From: Hymenobacter chitinivorans DSM 11115
GTDB taxonomy: Bacteria; Bacteroidota; Bacteroidia; Cytophagales; Hymenobacteraceae
NCBI RefSeq assembly: GCF_002797555.1
Contig: NZ_PGFA01000001.1
Coordinates: 496,001-560,000 of the forward strand
DNA: 64,000 nucleotides
Direction of reading: 5' to 3'
In this document: positions 9,195 through 18,468 of the stretch, piece after piece
How positions within the stretch are numbered: position 1 is the first letter of the stretch
How the letters are laid out: each line of letters starts with the position of its first letter
Program-made: the position numbers and the translations under genes
The notes under the pieces: generated by a model
What the model was told of the DNA's origin: nothing
What the model saw: only the letters and a program-made list of their open reading frames with translations
The model's database searches: none

Positions 9195-9536
9195 TTAAGC
9201 GTCTTCGCGCCCGTGTACCTGGGCTGGTGGAGTGGTGGCTTCTACGGCCGTGAAGGTTTCCAGCACCTTATAGGCGTGCGACGCTTCCTTGGGCACTACC
9301 CAGGAGTTGCCGGGCTCCAGCAGCACCATCTGGCCTTCAATGTGTAGCTCGGCCTTGCCACTGAGCACGTAGCCCACCGTTTCGTAGGGCCGGGTCACGG
9401 CCTCTTTGGCCTCGCCAGGCTCCTCGTTTTCCCAGAGCCGCATGGCCACGTGAATGCCGGAAGCCAGGTATTTTTCGCCGTCTTTGCCTTTGGGCGAGAA
9501 TCGGGAGTCGATTTTGGTGATGGAGGTATCAGCCAT
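9195..9536 (-). CDS. Small cupin-domain protein
   Basis: A 113-residue single-domain cupin. The two cupin motifs are visible as YETVGYVLSGKAELHIEG and PGNSWVVPKEASHAYKV. Metal ligands are only partly kept: the first motif has Glu and no His-X-His pair, the second has SHAY, so it may bind a ligand or metal atypically. It has no signal peptide and should be cytoplasmic. It is monocistronic with its own terminator. Single-domain cupins cover many functions, so no substrate is assigned. Confidence 0.8.
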   Translation of the reverse strand: MADTSITKIDSRFSPKGKDGEKYLASGIHVAMRLWENEEPGEAKEAVTRPYETVGYVLSGKAELHIEGQMVLLEPGNSWVVPKEASHAYKVLETFTAVEATTPPAQVHGREDA

Positions 9537-9723
9537 AATAGGGTAGGGGTAAGGTGAAGAGGTTGGAACGGGTAGGTTATTGTAGACCTAACGCAAGGCA
9601 GGTCGGAGCGGTTGTGTTGCAAACCTTCCGGCCGGCCCTTGGTTGCAGCATACGCCCCGGACCCTATATTGCCGTCGTAAGCAGCTCCTTTTCGTCCGGG
9701 CCGCACCTTTTTTGCCTTCCCCA

Positions 9724-10551
9724 ATGCACGCCGCTTTTATTCAGTCCCTGGCTGCTGCCCACCAGCAGGCCTCCGCTCCCTTACCCGGACAGGAATTGTG
9801 CCTGCTCGCCGACCAGCTGCTGCAGGTGCTGTTTCCGGAGCGGGCCCCGCGGCCCCTTAGCAGCACCGACGCCATTGAGGCCGTGCTGCACCAGCTCCAA
9901 ACCGAGCTGGCCGAACTGCTGCGCTCCGTACTACGCCCGGCCGAGGCCGAGGACATTGCCCTGACCTGCATGCAGGGCCTGCCCCAGCTGCGCGAGCTGC
10001 TCCTTCAGGACGCGGCCGCCATTGTGGCGGCCGACCCGGCCGCCCAGGGCAGCGAAGAGGTTATTAGCACCTACCCGGGCTTCTACGCCATTGCCCTGCA
10101 CCGCTTTGCGCACGCCCTTTACCAACTGCGGGTGCCACGGGTACCGCGGTTGCTGAGCGAGTATGCCCACGCCCGCACCGGCGTCGATATTCACCCCGGT
10201 GCCCGGATTGGTCCCTCGTTCTGCATCGACCACGGCACGGGCATCGTCATTGGCGAAACGGCCGTCATCGGGGCCTTCGTCAAGATTTTCCAAGGCGTCA
10301 CGCTCGGGGCCCTGAGCGTGGCCAAGCACCTGGCCAACATTAAGCGCCACCCGACCATCGAAGACCATACCGTGGTGTATGCCGGGGCCACTATCTTGGG
10401 CGGCAGCACGGTGGTGGGCAGCCACAGCATCATCGGCGGCAACGTGTGGCTGACCGAGAGCGTGCCGTCCCACTCCCGCGTCTACCACCGGGCCCAAATT
10501 CACGTGACCCGTTCGGAAGACCCCTCAGCTGATATTACCTTCTCCATTTGA
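9724..10551 (+). CDS. cysE: Serine O-acetyltransferase
   Basis: A 275-residue enzyme making O-acetyl-L-serine from serine and acetyl-CoA, the first step of cysteine synthesis. An alpha-helical N-terminal domain (to about residue 150) precedes a left-handed beta-helix made of hexapeptide repeats. The catalytic region shows [26 protein letters not shown] followed by [13 protein letters not shown], as in CysE/SrpH proteins. The start at 9724 was preferred; an upstream in-frame start at 9643 would add 27 residues without conserved content. It sits 118 bases upstream of cysK in the same direction, which makes a cysteine-synthesis pair. Confidence 0.92.
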   Translation: MHAAFIQSLAAAHQQASAPLPGQELCLLADQLLQVLFPERAPRPLSSTDAIEAVLHQLQTELAELLRSVLRPAEAEDIALTCMQGLPQLRELLLQDAAAIVAADPAAQGSEEVISTYPGFYAIALHRFAHALYQLRVPRVPRLLSEYAHARTGVDIHPGARIGPSFCIDHGTGIVIGETAVIGAFVKIFQGVTLGALSVAKHLANIKRHPTIEDHTVVYAGATILGGSTVVGSHSIIGGNVWLTESVPSHSRVYHRAQIHVTRSEDPSADITFSI

Positions 10552-10669
10552 CCCAACGGCGCTTTGCCGCCCTCGGCCCGGGCCTTGCGGGCCTGCCGGT
10601 TCTGCGCTTCCCGTCTCAACCTGTTGCTTCATTCATTTTCCCAACCTCATCTTTTCCCCATTTCATCAG

Positions 10670-11590
10670 ATGAAAGCCAACACCATTCTTGATACCATTG
10701 GCAATACGCCCCTGCTGCGTCTGAACCGCCTGTTTGCCGACCGCCCCGACGTTGAAGTGTGGGTAAAGCTGGAGCGGGCCAACCCCGGGGGCAGCATTAA
10801 AGACCGGATTGCGCTGTCCATGATTGAGCAAGCCGAAAAAGACGGCCTGCTCACCCCCGACAGCCTGATTGTGGAACCCACCTCCGGCAATACCGGTGTC
10901 GGCCTGGCCATGGTAGCCGCCGTGAAAGGCTATAAGCTCACGTTGGTAATGCCCGAGTCCATGTCTATTGAGCGCCGTCGCCTGATGGCCGCTTACGGGG
11001 CCAATCTGGAGTTGACGCCCCGCGAAAAGGGCATGAAGGGCGCCATCGAAAAAGCCCACGAGATAGTGCGCGACACGCCCGGCGCCTGGATGCCCATGCA
11101 GTTTGAAAACCCGGCCAACATCAAGGTGCACGCCGAAACGACGGCTCAGGAAATCCTGCGCGACGCGCCCGAGGGCTTCGATTATCACATCACCGGTGTA
11201 GGCACCGGCGGCCACATCACGGCCGTGACTGAAGTTCTCAAGCCTGAGTTCCCGAATATGAAGACCTTCGCCGTGGAGCCCGAACTGTCACCCGTTATCA
11301 GCGGCGGCGCCCCAGGACCCCACCCCATTCAGGGCATCGGCGCGGGCTTTATACCGGCCAACCTGCACACCGAAATTCTCGACGGTACGATTCAGGTGAG
11401 CCAGCAGGAAGCCTTCGACATGGCCCGCCGCGCCGCTCGCGAAGAAGGCATCTTCATCGGCGTTTCGTCCGGGGCTTCCCTGGCGGCCGTGGCCAAGAAG
11501 CTGCCCGAGATGCCGCAGGGTAGCCGCGTCCTGACCTTCTGCTACGACACCGGCGAGCGGTACCTGTCGGTCGACGGCCTATTCGTGTAA
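10670..11590 (+). CDS. cysK: Cysteine synthase (O-acetylserine sulfhydrylase)
   Basis: A 306-residue pyridoxal-phosphate enzyme that converts O-acetylserine and sulfide to cysteine. The PLP lysine is Lys44 in GGSIKDR, the phosphate/substrate loop is [12 protein letters not shown], and the glycine-rich loop [11 protein letters not shown] is present. Length and the [18 protein letters not shown] start are typical of the CysK/CysM family; the shorter form could equally be called CysM. It follows cysE and ends in a strong terminator, so a two-gene transcript is likely. Confidence 0.93.
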   Translation: MKANTILDTIGNTPLLRLNRLFADRPDVEVWVKLERANPGGSIKDRIALSMIEQAEKDGLLTPDSLIVEPTSGNTGVGLAMVAAVKGYKLTLVMPESMSIERRRLMAAYGANLELTPREKGMKGAIEKAHEIVRDTPGAWMPMQFENPANIKVHAETTAQEILRDAPEGFDYHITGVGTGGHITAVTEVLKPEFPNMKTFAVEPELSPVISGGAPGPHPIQGIGAGFIPANLHTEILDGTIQVSQQEAFDMARRAAREEGIFIGVSSGASLAAVAKKLPEMPQGSRVLTFCYDTGERYLSVDGLFV

Positions 11591-11606
11591 AGCAGCGCTT
11601 TAGTCC

Positions 11607-11641
11607 CAAAAAAGCCCAACCTGACCGGTTGGGCTTTTTTT
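11607..11641 (+). terminator. Terminator of cysK, mirror copy of the tRNA terminator
   Basis: The hairpin aagcccaacc...ggttgggctt is followed by eight or so T. Its sequence, read in reverse complement, recurs almost unchanged at 11681-11709, where it serves the opposite strand. Confidence 0.88.
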
Positions 11642-11680
11642 ATGGCTCGTTAGCCGACGCGGCGTAGGGGATGGGCAACA

Positions 11681-11709
11681 AAAAAGCCCATCCGGTCAGG
11701 TTGGGCTTT
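11681..11709 (-). terminator. Terminator of tRNA-Ala (minus strand)
   Basis: On the minus strand the sequence reads as a hairpin with gcccaacctgaccgg followed by atgggc and then six T. It starts immediately after the CCA end of the tRNA. It is the inverted near-copy of the cysK terminator. Confidence 0.75.
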
Positions 11710-11786
<77 letters not shown>

Positions 11787-11828
11787 TTTTTGTTTTATTC
11801 CGCAGTCATCTACCGTGGAATTGTGATG

Positions 11829-11858
11829 CAAAGGTAAGGGCCGATTTACAATGTGCAA
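11829..11858 (-). promoter_or_regulatory. Bacteroidota-type promoter of tRNA-Ala
   Basis: On the minus strand a TTG (complement of 11856-11858) is followed after exactly 19 bases by TACCTTTG (complement of 11829-11836). This fits the known TTG-N17-23-TAnnTTTG pattern of this phylum. The mature tRNA 5' end is about 42 bases downstream of the -7 box. Confidence 0.75.
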
Positions 11859-11911
11859 GTGTTACGGAATAAAAAAACGCACAAAAAGTACATCAGCTTG
11901 ATACTAAGCCA

Positions 11912-11948
11912 CAAAAAAAGCGGGTGGAACACTGTTCCACCCGCTTTT
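11912..11948 (-). terminator. Terminator of the TonB-dependent receptor gene
   Basis: The stem aaagcgggtggaac/gttccacccgcttt with a short loop is followed on the minus strand by a T run. It lies 21 bases after the receptor stop codon. Confidence 0.88.
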
Positions 11949-11968
11949 GGGACTAGGCTGAAGAAAGC

Positions 11969-14900
11969 TTAGTTGAAGATATAGCGCAGACCCAACTGGA
12001 AGTAGTAGGTCGACGAGGGGCTCAGCGTGCGGCGGAAAGTTTCCTTTACCAAGTTGCCACGGTCCAGCTGGAGCGTGAAGGTAGGCTTGGCCGTGCTGCC
12101 GGGCGTCAGGGTGCTGGCCGGAATCAGAACCGAGCTGGCGTTGATCGTCTGGGTGGTGCCCCAGGTGTTGTTGAGCAGGTTGCCGGCGTTGAAGATGTCG
12201 ATGCTCAGCTGCAGGGTATTGCGCTTGTCACCCACGTTCACGAACAGGTCTTGCAGCAGCTTCACGTCGATCTGGTTGCGCCAGGGCAGCAGAGCCCCGT
12301 TGCGCTCAGCGTACTCACCCTTGTGCTTGCTCAGGTATTTGTCCTGCTCCACGTATTTGAAGAACAGGTCGCTCTGCTCCTGGGCCGATACGGTTACACC
12401 GTTTACCGATTTCGGTACGAAGGTGATTTCCGAGGCGTCCTTCGGGATGTAGATCAGGTCAGCGTTGGCACCGTCCCGGTTGAAGTCGGTGCTGTAGAGG
12501 TAGGAGAAACGGCCACCCTGGCTGCCTTCGTAGAACAGCGACACGGTCGTGCCCAGGTGCTCGAGGTATTCCTTGCGGTACGAGAGCGAAGCAATTACGC
12601 GGTCTGGCACTACGTAGCTGGCGTAGCTCAGCTGGGGGTTGTTCGAACCGTTTACCGAGGGGTTCTGCTGCCACGACGACAGGGGCTGGTCGCCACCACC
12701 GTCGAACAGGTTGCGGGCGTCGCTGCGCACGTACGCTACCGAGGCGAACAGGCCGGTGTCGAATTGCTTCTCCAGTTTGCCCGTTACCGACCAGTAGTAG
12801 CCTTTGGTAGCGTTGTCCAGTACAATCGTGTTGAAGGCCTGGCCGTTAGCCGTACCATTTTTAACTGCCTGACCAGCGCTGCTGATTGGGTTGATGAACT
12901 TGTCGGTTGCAGCGCTAGGATAGATCAGGCGGTTATCGGGGTAGCCACCCACGTTCAGCGGACGAGGATCCACCAGGTTGGGGTTGCGGAAGATGGCCGT
13001 GTTCAGGTCTTTGTTGTAGATACCTTCGATCGAGCCCACGATGCCCAGGGGCAGCTTCACGTCAACAGCCAGGCTGCTCTTCCAGGTCTGGGGGAACTTG
13101 AAGTTAGGAGCAACGGCCGAAATTGGGTTCGGGATTACCGTACCAGCCACCGGAACGGTTTCGGGACGGTAGAAACCGGGGTCGGCCTGGAAGCCCTGGT
13201 ACGAGTTAGGAGTGCCGCGCAAATCCTTTACGGCATTACCCGAGAACGTGCGGGTTACCTGCAGCAGACCAGCGTCGCCAGCCTGGCTTACAATCCATAC
13301 GTAGGGAACCTTGCCGGTGAAGATACCCGAACCACCGCGCAGCTGCACAGTAGCGTTGCCTTCTACGTCCCAGTTGAAGCCCAAACGGGGCGACCACAGA
13401 ACTTTCGAAGCGGGCAGGGTAGCGGTGTTGATTTTCTCGCCGTTGGCAAAGGTCAGGGCCGATACCAGGGGGTGCTCTTTCAGGGCCTCGGGGAAGGTGA
13501 TGTAGTCGGCACGCAAACCACCAATCAGGCGGAAAGTGTTCGACAGCGAGTATTCATCCTGGGCGTAGAACGAGTACTGGCCAAACTTAAACGAAGGGAA
13601 AGCCTGGGCGAAGTTCGGAGCCAGCGAGTAGGTGATGGCGAAGTCCGACGGCAGAGCGGCGGCGCGCTGAGCGGGCGTCAGGCTGGGGTCGCTGGCCGTT
13701 TTGAAGTCTTCAAACGAGTTGAAGCGGTAGTAGCTGGCGGCGAAGCGCTGGAAGCCGTTCTTGGTGGTGCTCAGGTCAATCTGGCCACCCAGGGTCAGGT
13801 TGTGCTTGCCCAGAACCCAGGAGAAGTCGTCGCGGAACGAGTAGATTTCTACGTTACGCAGGTTGCCCAGCGTGAAGGGCTCGTAACCGAACGAGGTGAA
13901 GGGCGTCAGGTTGCCGGCGCCATCGTCCTTGAGGATGTCTACGAAGGGGAAAATCTTCGAATCCGAGGTGCGGGGGTCGTTCTGCTTGGTGTAGGTAGCC
14001 CGGAACGTGTTGGCCATGTTGCTGCCGAACGTGGAGTTCAATTCAGCGGCCAGCGAGTAGAAGTTAGCTTCCTGGTAGTAGCCGGCGTTCTTGAAGAACA
14101 GGGCGTTCAGGTCGGTACGGCCCGTGCCGGTGGCAAACTGCGTCAAGGGGCTCGACGAGGTGCTGGGGAAGTTCGGGTTTTTGCCTTCGGTCTGGCTGTA
14201 GCGCACGTTGAAGCGGTGACGTTGGCTGATGTTCCAGTCGATGCGGGCCAGCAGCTTGTTCCGCGTGTTGACGAAGTCGTAGCCCTGGTAGGGGCCGGGC
14301 TCGTAGTCGAGCGTGTTGCGCAGGTAGTTGCCGATTTCGTCCAGCTCGGAAGCTTTCGGGCGGGCAATGTTGGTAGCCGAGCCATAAGGAGCCGCGTCGG
14401 TAGCCGCTACGCGCGTCTGGCCGGGAACGGTATTTTTCTCGATTTCGGCGTTAACGAAGAAGAAGACTTTGTCTTTGATGATGGGACCACCCAGACGGAA
14501 GCCGTACTGGTTGAAGCGGGACTGAGACAGGTCGAAGGTTTCGTTGGCAATCTTGTTGCCGATGAAGCTCTGGTCGCGGTAGTAGGTGTATACCGAGCCC
14601 GAGAAGTTGTTCGAGCCCGAGCGGGTTACGGCGTTGATGGCACCACCCACGAAGCCCGACTGGCGCACGTCGTAGGGGGTTACGCTGACGGTAATCTGTT
14701 CAATGGCGTCCAGGGAGATGGGCGAGCCGTTGGCGGGCAGGTTGCCGCCGATACCGAAGTTGTTGTTGAAGTCGGAACCGTCGACGGTGAAGTTGTTCTG
14801 ACGGTTGTTACCGCCACCTACGTTAGCACCGTTGGCCTGGGGAGTCAGGCGGGTGAAGTCGTTCAGGCTCCGGCTGATCGAAGGCAGACGCTCAATCTGC

Positions 14901-15334
14901 TCGCGCTGTACCGATGTCAACGAGCCGGTGCGGTCCGAGTTCAGGATGTTGTCGCGCTGACCCCGAACTACTACGTCGGCCAGTTCCGTCGTTGCCTCGC
15001 TCAGGTTGATATCCAGGCGCAGGTTTTGACCCAGCGTCAGGAAAATGCCGTCACGAGCCGCGTCTTTGTAACCGATGAAGGTCACGCGGACGGAGTACGG
15101 ACCGCCTACGCGCATGCCGCTGATGTTGAAGCGGCCTTCCGAGTTCGTGGGCGACACGTATTGGGTGTTCGTTGGGGTGTGAACGGCAATAACCGTCGCG
15201 CCTGGCAAACCAGCTCCGGACTTGTCGGTGATGACACCGTTCATGGCCGAAGTGGTTACCTGACTCCACGCCGCCGGGGCTGACAACAGCGTCAACACCA
15301 GCAAGAGTAAGAGGCGTAAACGTGAGTGTTTCAT
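11969..15334 (-). CDS. TonB-dependent receptor, Oar-like, with carboxypeptidase-regulatory N-terminal domain
   Basis: A 1121-residue outer-membrane transporter. Residues 1-25 are a signal peptide (ending AAWSQ). About residues 30-110 form the carboxypeptidase-D regulatory-like beta-sandwich (GVITDKSGAGLPGATV). A plug domain follows with LPSISRSLNDFTRLTPQA and the DGSDFNNNFG and GFVGGAINAVTRSGSN stretches typical of Oar proteins. The rest is a 22-strand barrel ending in the aromatic GLRYIFN. It should import or bind a large ligand using TonB energy; unlike SusC proteins it has no SusD partner beside it. A -7 promoter box lies upstream and a terminator downstream, so it is monocistronic. Confidence 0.93.
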   Translation of the reverse strand: MKHSRLRLLLLLVLTLLSAPAAWSQVTTSAMNGVITDKSGAGLPGATVIAVHTPTNTQYVSPTNSEGRFNISGMRVGGPYSVRVTFIGYKDAARDGIFLTLGQNLRLDINLSEATTELADVVVRGQRDNILNSDRTGSLTSVQREQIERLPSISRSLNDFTRLTPQANGANVGGGNNRQNNFTVDGSDFNNNFGIGGNLPANGSPISLDAIEQITVSVTPYDVRQSGFVGGAINAVTRSGSNNFSGSVYTYYRDQSFIGNKIANETFDLSQSRFNQYGFRLGGPIIKDKVFFFVNAEIEKNTVPGQTRVAATDAAPYGSATNIARPKASELDEIGNYLRNTLDYEPGPYQGYDFVNTRNKLLARIDWNISQRHRFNVRYSQTEGKNPNFPSTSSSPLTQFATGTGRTDLNALFFKNAGYYQEANFYSLAAELNSTFGSNMANTFRATYTKQNDPRTSDSKIFPFVDILKDDGAGNLTPFTSFGYEPFTLGNLRNVEIYSFRDDFSWVLGKHNLTLGGQIDLSTTKNGFQRFAASYYRFNSFEDFKTASDPSLTPAQRAAALPSDFAITYSLAPNFAQAFPSFKFGQYSFYAQDEYSLSNTFRLIGGLRADYITFPEALKEHPLVSALTFANGEKINTATLPASKVLWSPRLGFNWDVEGNATVQLRGGSGIFTGKVPYVWIVSQAGDAGLLQVTRTFSGNAVKDLRGTPNSYQGFQADPGFYRPETVPVAGTVIPNPISAVAPNFKFPQTWKSSLAVDVKLPLGIVGSIEGIYNKDLNTAIFRNPNLVDPRPLNVGGYPDNRLIYPSAATDKFINPISSAGQAVKNGTANGQAFNTIVLDNATKGYYWSVTGKLEKQFDTGLFASVAYVRSDARNLFDGGGDQPLSSWQQNPSVNGSNNPQLSYASYVVPDRVIASLSYRKEYLEHLGTTVSLFYEGSQGGRFSYLYSTDFNRDGANADLIYIPKDASEITFVPKSVNGVTVSAQEQSDLFFKYVEQDKYLSKHKGEYAERNGALLPWRNQIDVKLLQDLFVNVGDKRNTLQLSIDIFNAGNLLNNTWGTTQTINASSVLIPASTLTPGSTAKPTFTLQLDRGNLVKETFRRTLSPSSTYYFQLGLRYIFN

Positions 15335-15383
15335 AAATGGGTAAGTAGGTGAAAAAAGAGGAGGCTTAAACTGAAAAGGAACG

Positions 15384-15391
15384 CAAAAGTA
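15384..15391 (-). promoter_or_regulatory. -7 box TACTTTTG upstream of the TonB receptor gene
   Basis: On the minus strand TACTTTTG matches TAnnTTTG, 50 bases before the start codon. No TTG falls 17-23 bases upstream, so the -33 part is weak or absent. Confidence 0.5.
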
Positions 15392-15484
15392 AGGACGTTT
15401 TTCACCGGGTCCGTTACCAAATCTTTGTCTTTGGTGAACGGTACCCGTACCAGGGGTTTTCTACCACAAAGGTAAGAGGGAAAT

Positions 15485-16159
15485 TCACAATCTGGGCCTC
15501 ACCGCCTTGATAAAGCGACTCAGATAATAGTCGCTCTCCAAGCTGTTCTCAACTACTCCTAACGAGCTGGAAGAGTGGATGAACTGCACACTTTCCGGGC
15601 TGGCCTCCGTCACTAGGCCCACGTGCGTGATTGTGCCGCTGCCAGGTGAAGCTCCGAAAAATACTAAATCACCGGCTTGCAAGTCCTGGGGCTTTATCGG
15701 GGTGCCCCACACGGCTTGCTCATTGGAAGAGCGGGGAATCTGCACGTCGATGGCGGCGAAGGCGGCACACAAGAGCCCCGAGCAGTCCATGCCCAAACGG
15801 GTGGTGCCGCCGTACTTGTAAGGGGTGCCTTCGTAGGAGCGGGCTGCTTCAATAACCGTGGCTAGGTCGCGCGAGACGGTGGCGGGCGTACTGGCCCGCT
15901 TCACCACAATTTTGGACTTACCCGTCGGGGCCGAGGTTTTGGTTTTGGCCTTGGCCACGGGTCGGGCCCCACCGCGGCGGCGGCGCTCCTCGGCCTTGAG
16001 GCGGGCCATTTCGCGGGCCGAATAATAGCGGCCGTTGCGCTGGTTGAGCTGGCGGGAGCCCCCGCAGCTGGCCAGTAGGACTAAGACACAAAGCAGTAGC
16101 AGTGGCCACCAACGCAGCTGTTGGAGTGAATACTGTACCTTCGTAAGGTGTTCCCGCAT
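15485..16159 (-). CDS. NlpC/P60-family lipoprotein endopeptidase
   Basis: A 224-residue cell-wall peptidase. The start at 16159 gives a lipoprotein signal ending LASC (Cys32); an in-frame ATG at 16186 would add nine residues and is possible. A basic, low-complexity linker (about residues 45-90) leads to the NlpC/P60 domain with catalytic Cys126 in GMDCSGL, the histidine in THVGLV and a third polar position near FIHSSSS. It should cut peptide cross-links in peptidoglycan from the periplasmic side. The gene is divergent from the GlcD-type gene with only about 40 bases between starts. Confidence 0.9.
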   Translation of the reverse strand: MREHLTKVQYSLQQLRWWPLLLLCVLVLLASCGGSRQLNQRNGRYYSAREMARLKAEERRRRGGARPVAKAKTKTSAPTGKSKIVVKRASTPATVSRDLATVIEAARSYEGTPYKYGGTTRLGMDCSGLLCAAFAAIDVQIPRSSNEQAVWGTPIKPQDLQAGDLVFFGASPGSGTITHVGLVTEASPESVQFIHSSSSLGVVENSLESDYYLSRFIKAVRPRL

Positions 16160-16164
16160 CGGGA

Positions 16165-16172
16165 CAAAGATA
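16165..16172 (-). promoter_or_regulatory. -7 box TATCTTTG next to the NlpC/P60 start
   Basis: On the minus strand TATCTTTG matches TAnnTTTG and ends only five bases before the ATG at 16159. If used, the mRNA would have almost no 5' leader and the longer ATG at 16186 would not be transcribed, which supports the chosen start. Confidence 0.4.
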
Positions 16173-16200
16173 CGTGAATCGTTCATTCTGCCGTCTATAT

Positions 16201-17610
16201 ATGAATTTCCAACCGCTGACTCCTGACCTTGTGGCCGCCTTCGAGCAAATTGTGGGCGAAGCGTATGTGCTTACTGCCCAGCGCGTAGAAGCCGACGTGT
16301 ACGCCGACTATGGCCGTGACCACACCGAAGATTTGCATTTTGCCCCGGACGTGGTACTTCGTCCCGGCAACGTTGAGGAAATTAGTAAAATTGTGCGGCT
16401 CTGCCACGAGCACCACGTGCCCGTCACGGCCCGGGGCGCGGGCACGGGCCTGAGTGGCGGGGCCCTGCCCGTGCACCACGGCGTGGTGCTGAGCACCGAG
16501 CGGCTCAACCGCATTATTCAGATTGATGAGCGCAACCTGCAGGCTACCGTCGAGCCGGGCGTCATCAACGAGGCGTTCCAGGTGGCGGTAAAGGAAGTCG
16601 GCCTGTTTTACCCGCCCGACCCGGCCAGCAAGGGTAGCTGCTCACTGGGCGGCAACCTGGCCCACAGCAGCGGCGGCCCCAAAGCCGTGAAGTACGGCAC
16701 CACCCGCGACTACGTCCTGAACCTAGAAGTGGTGCTGCCTACCGGCGACGTTATCTGGACGGCGGCCAATACGCTCAAGAACTCAACCGGCTACAATCTC
16801 ACCCAGCTCATGGTGGGCTCGGAAGGCACGCTGGGTATCATCACCAAGGTTGTGTTTCGGCTGCTGCCTTACCCGCAACACAATATTCTGATGCTGGTGC
16901 CTTTCCGGCGGGAAGAGCAGGCCGCCGAAGCCGTGTCGGCCGTGTTCCGGGCCGGCGTAATTCCTTCGGGCATGGAATTTATGGAGCGCGAGGCCATAGC
17001 CTGGTCGTCGGACTATCTGAAAATCCCGCTCACCTTACCCGAAGACATCAAGGCCCACCTGCTCATCGAGCTCGACGGGCAGGATATGGACCAGCTTTAT
17101 AAGGAAGCTGAGCAGGTATACGGGGTGCTGGAGCGCTACGACGTGGGCGAAATACTGCTGGCCGACAATGCTACGCAGAAGGACGAGCTCTGGAAAATCC
17201 GGCGCAACATTGGCAATTCGGTGCGCTACAACTCCGTGTATAAGGAGGAAGACACCGTGGTGCCCCGGGCTGAGCTGCCCACGCTGCTGCGGGGCGTGAA
17301 GGAAATTGGGGCCCGCTACGGGTTCAAGAGCGTGTGCTACGGCCACGCCGGCGACGGGAACCTACACGTGAACATCATCCGCGGCAACCTGACCGACGAG
17401 CAGTGGAACGTGGGCCTGCGCCAGCCGATTACCGAGATTTTCGAGCTTTGCGTCAAGCTCGGCGGCACTATCAGCGGGGAGCATGGCATTGGGCTGGTGC
17501 AGAAAGGCTACATCGGCATTGCCCTGCAGGAAACCAACCTGGAGCTGATGCGCGGCATCAAGAAGGTATTTGACCCGCACGGTATTCTGAACCCGGGCAA
17601 AATCTTCTAG
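16201..17610 (+). CDS. FAD-linked oxidase, GlcD-like (glycolate/lactate-type dehydrogenase)
   Basis: A 469-residue flavoprotein of the PCMH/vanillyl-alcohol-oxidase fold. The N-terminal FAD domain shows TARGAGTGLSGGALP, a hallmark of GlcD and D-lactate dehydrogenases. The cap/C-terminal domain shows YGHAGDGNLHVN and TISGEHGIG, holding the metal/substrate histidines. It should oxidise a 2-hydroxy acid such as glycolate or D-lactate; which one cannot be decided. No glcE/glcF partner is adjacent. The start MNFQPLTPD at 16201 is preferred over an in-frame ATG at 16174 that would overlap the divergent promoter. Confidence 0.9.
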   Translation: MNFQPLTPDLVAAFEQIVGEAYVLTAQRVEADVYADYGRDHTEDLHFAPDVVLRPGNVEEISKIVRLCHEHHVPVTARGAGTGLSGGALPVHHGVVLSTERLNRIIQIDERNLQATVEPGVINEAFQVAVKEVGLFYPPDPASKGSCSLGGNLAHSSGGPKAVKYGTTRDYVLNLEVVLPTGDVIWTAANTLKNSTGYNLTQLMVGSEGTLGIITKVVFRLLPYPQHNILMLVPFRREEQAAEAVSAVFRAGVIPSGMEFMEREAIAWSSDYLKIPLTLPEDIKAHLLIELDGQDMDQLYKEAEQVYGVLERYDVGEILLADNATQKDELWKIRRNIGNSVRYNSVYKEEDTVVPRAELPTLLRGVKEIGARYGFKSVCYGHAGDGNLHVNIIRGNLTDEQWNVGLRQPITEIFELCVKLGGTISGEHGIGLVQKGYIGIALQETNLELMRGIKKVFDPHGILNPGKIF

Positions 17611-17616
17611 CCTGAT

Positions 17617-17825
17617 CCACGGATTCGACGGGTTTCTCGCACTAGCCGGATTTGGGGGCTGGTACTTCAATATAAAAAGGCCACCCAAGCGGGTGGCCTT
17701 TTTGGTTGGCTTTGTCTTTCGTTTGGATTCTGAATAAGCCGAATAAGCCAAATGAGCCAAATGAGCCGAACGGTGCAAAACGGCCGTGTCGGCCACAAAA
17801 TCCGAGAGATTCGTCGAACCCGTGG
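17617..17825. repeat. Element bounded by an imperfect 23-bp inverted repeat with 9-bp tandem repeats inside
   Basis: Left arm 17617-17639 and right arm 17803-17825 pair at 19 of 23 positions (left ccacggattcgacgggttt; the right arm is its imperfect reverse complement). Inside lie the terminator and four tandem copies of AATRAGCCR at 17733-17768. No transposase is present; the layout resembles a small non-autonomous or recombination-derived repeat. Confidence 0.5.
17674..17704 (+). terminator. Rho-independent terminator of the GlcD-type gene
   Basis: The stem aaggccaccc/gggtggcctt with loop aagc is followed by a T run, about 65 bases past the stop codon. Confidence 0.85.
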
Positions 17826-18356
17826 TTACGACTGGTCGCCTTTGAGTTTGTCTTCGCCGCCGTAGGGAGCTCCGGCGGTAATGTCGCCGCGCAGGCCGCC
17901 CTGCGACACGCCGGGCTGGGTGCTGGGCTGCTGGGAAGTAGTGGAGTTGTCGTCGGATTCTACCTCGGGGCCGGAGGCCGCATCGGCGCCGCCTACCATG
18001 GAAGCGGTGCTGGGCTGGCCGTTGCCGGTAATAATGGTAGGCTGCTCCCCAACGGGGCCGGCCAACGCATTTACTTTCTCTACGTATTGGCGCTTGGCAT
18101 CGTCCTCGCTGACGCCTTTAAACTTGCTCCAGGAGTCCCACTGCGCCTGCGACATGCCTGCGTAGCCGCTCGGGTTATCGGGCGAGTCGTCGCCGACTAC
18201 TTCACCTTTGGTATCATGGTCGCCCTCGGTAGCCTGCTTGTAGAGTCCGTAGAGCTCGGTCATATGAGCGGCAGCTTTGTCGCCCGGCAGGCCGTCTACG
18301 CGCGCTACTGCGGCTTCAAACTGCTGTTGTAAATCCATTTGCTGCTGAAGATCCAT
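17826..18356 (-). CDS. Acyl-CoA-binding protein with long polar C-terminal tail
   Basis: A 176-residue protein whose first 100 residues match the acyl-CoA-binding protein family: FEAAVARVDGLP, ELYGLYKQATEGD and QWDSWSKFKGVSEDDAKRQY with a final VEKVNAL. These helices bind the CoA and acyl chain of long-chain acyl-CoA in the cytoplasm. Family residues Tyr and Lys in LYGLYKQAT are kept, but the lysine before WDSW is Gln here, and there is an insertion (GDDSPDNPSGYAG) between helices 2 and 3. The last 70 residues are polar, Gly/Ser/Gln-rich and probably disordered. The start is ambiguous because MDLQQQ occurs twice in a row; 18338 is the alternative. Confidence 0.85.
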   Translation of the reverse strand: MDLQQQMDLQQQFEAAVARVDGLPGDKAAAHMTELYGLYKQATEGDHDTKGEVVGDDSPDNPSGYAGMSQAQWDSWSKFKGVSEDDAKRQYVEKVNALAGPVGEQPTIITGNGQPSTASMVGGADAASGPEVESDDNSTTSQQPSTQPGVSQGGLRGDITAGAPYGGEDKLKGDQS

Positions 18357-18468
18357 TGGTCAGGAATAGCTAAAGGGTGGAAGAGTTAGATGAGTTTACT
18401 AGCATGGCACGGCTTTGGTTGCGGGGGCGCACTGCTAAGTTTTTCAGAAAGTAAGTGCGCAGAGTTCG

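Noticed and set aside
12251..15283. A 1010-codon open frame on the plus strand opposite the TonB receptor gene
   Set aside because: It is the antisense shadow of a well-conserved receptor gene; high GC leaves long open antisense frames and the translation has no recognisable domain.
17733..17768. Possible CRISPR array
   Set aside because: Units are only nine bases, directly tandem without spacers, and there are no cas genes.
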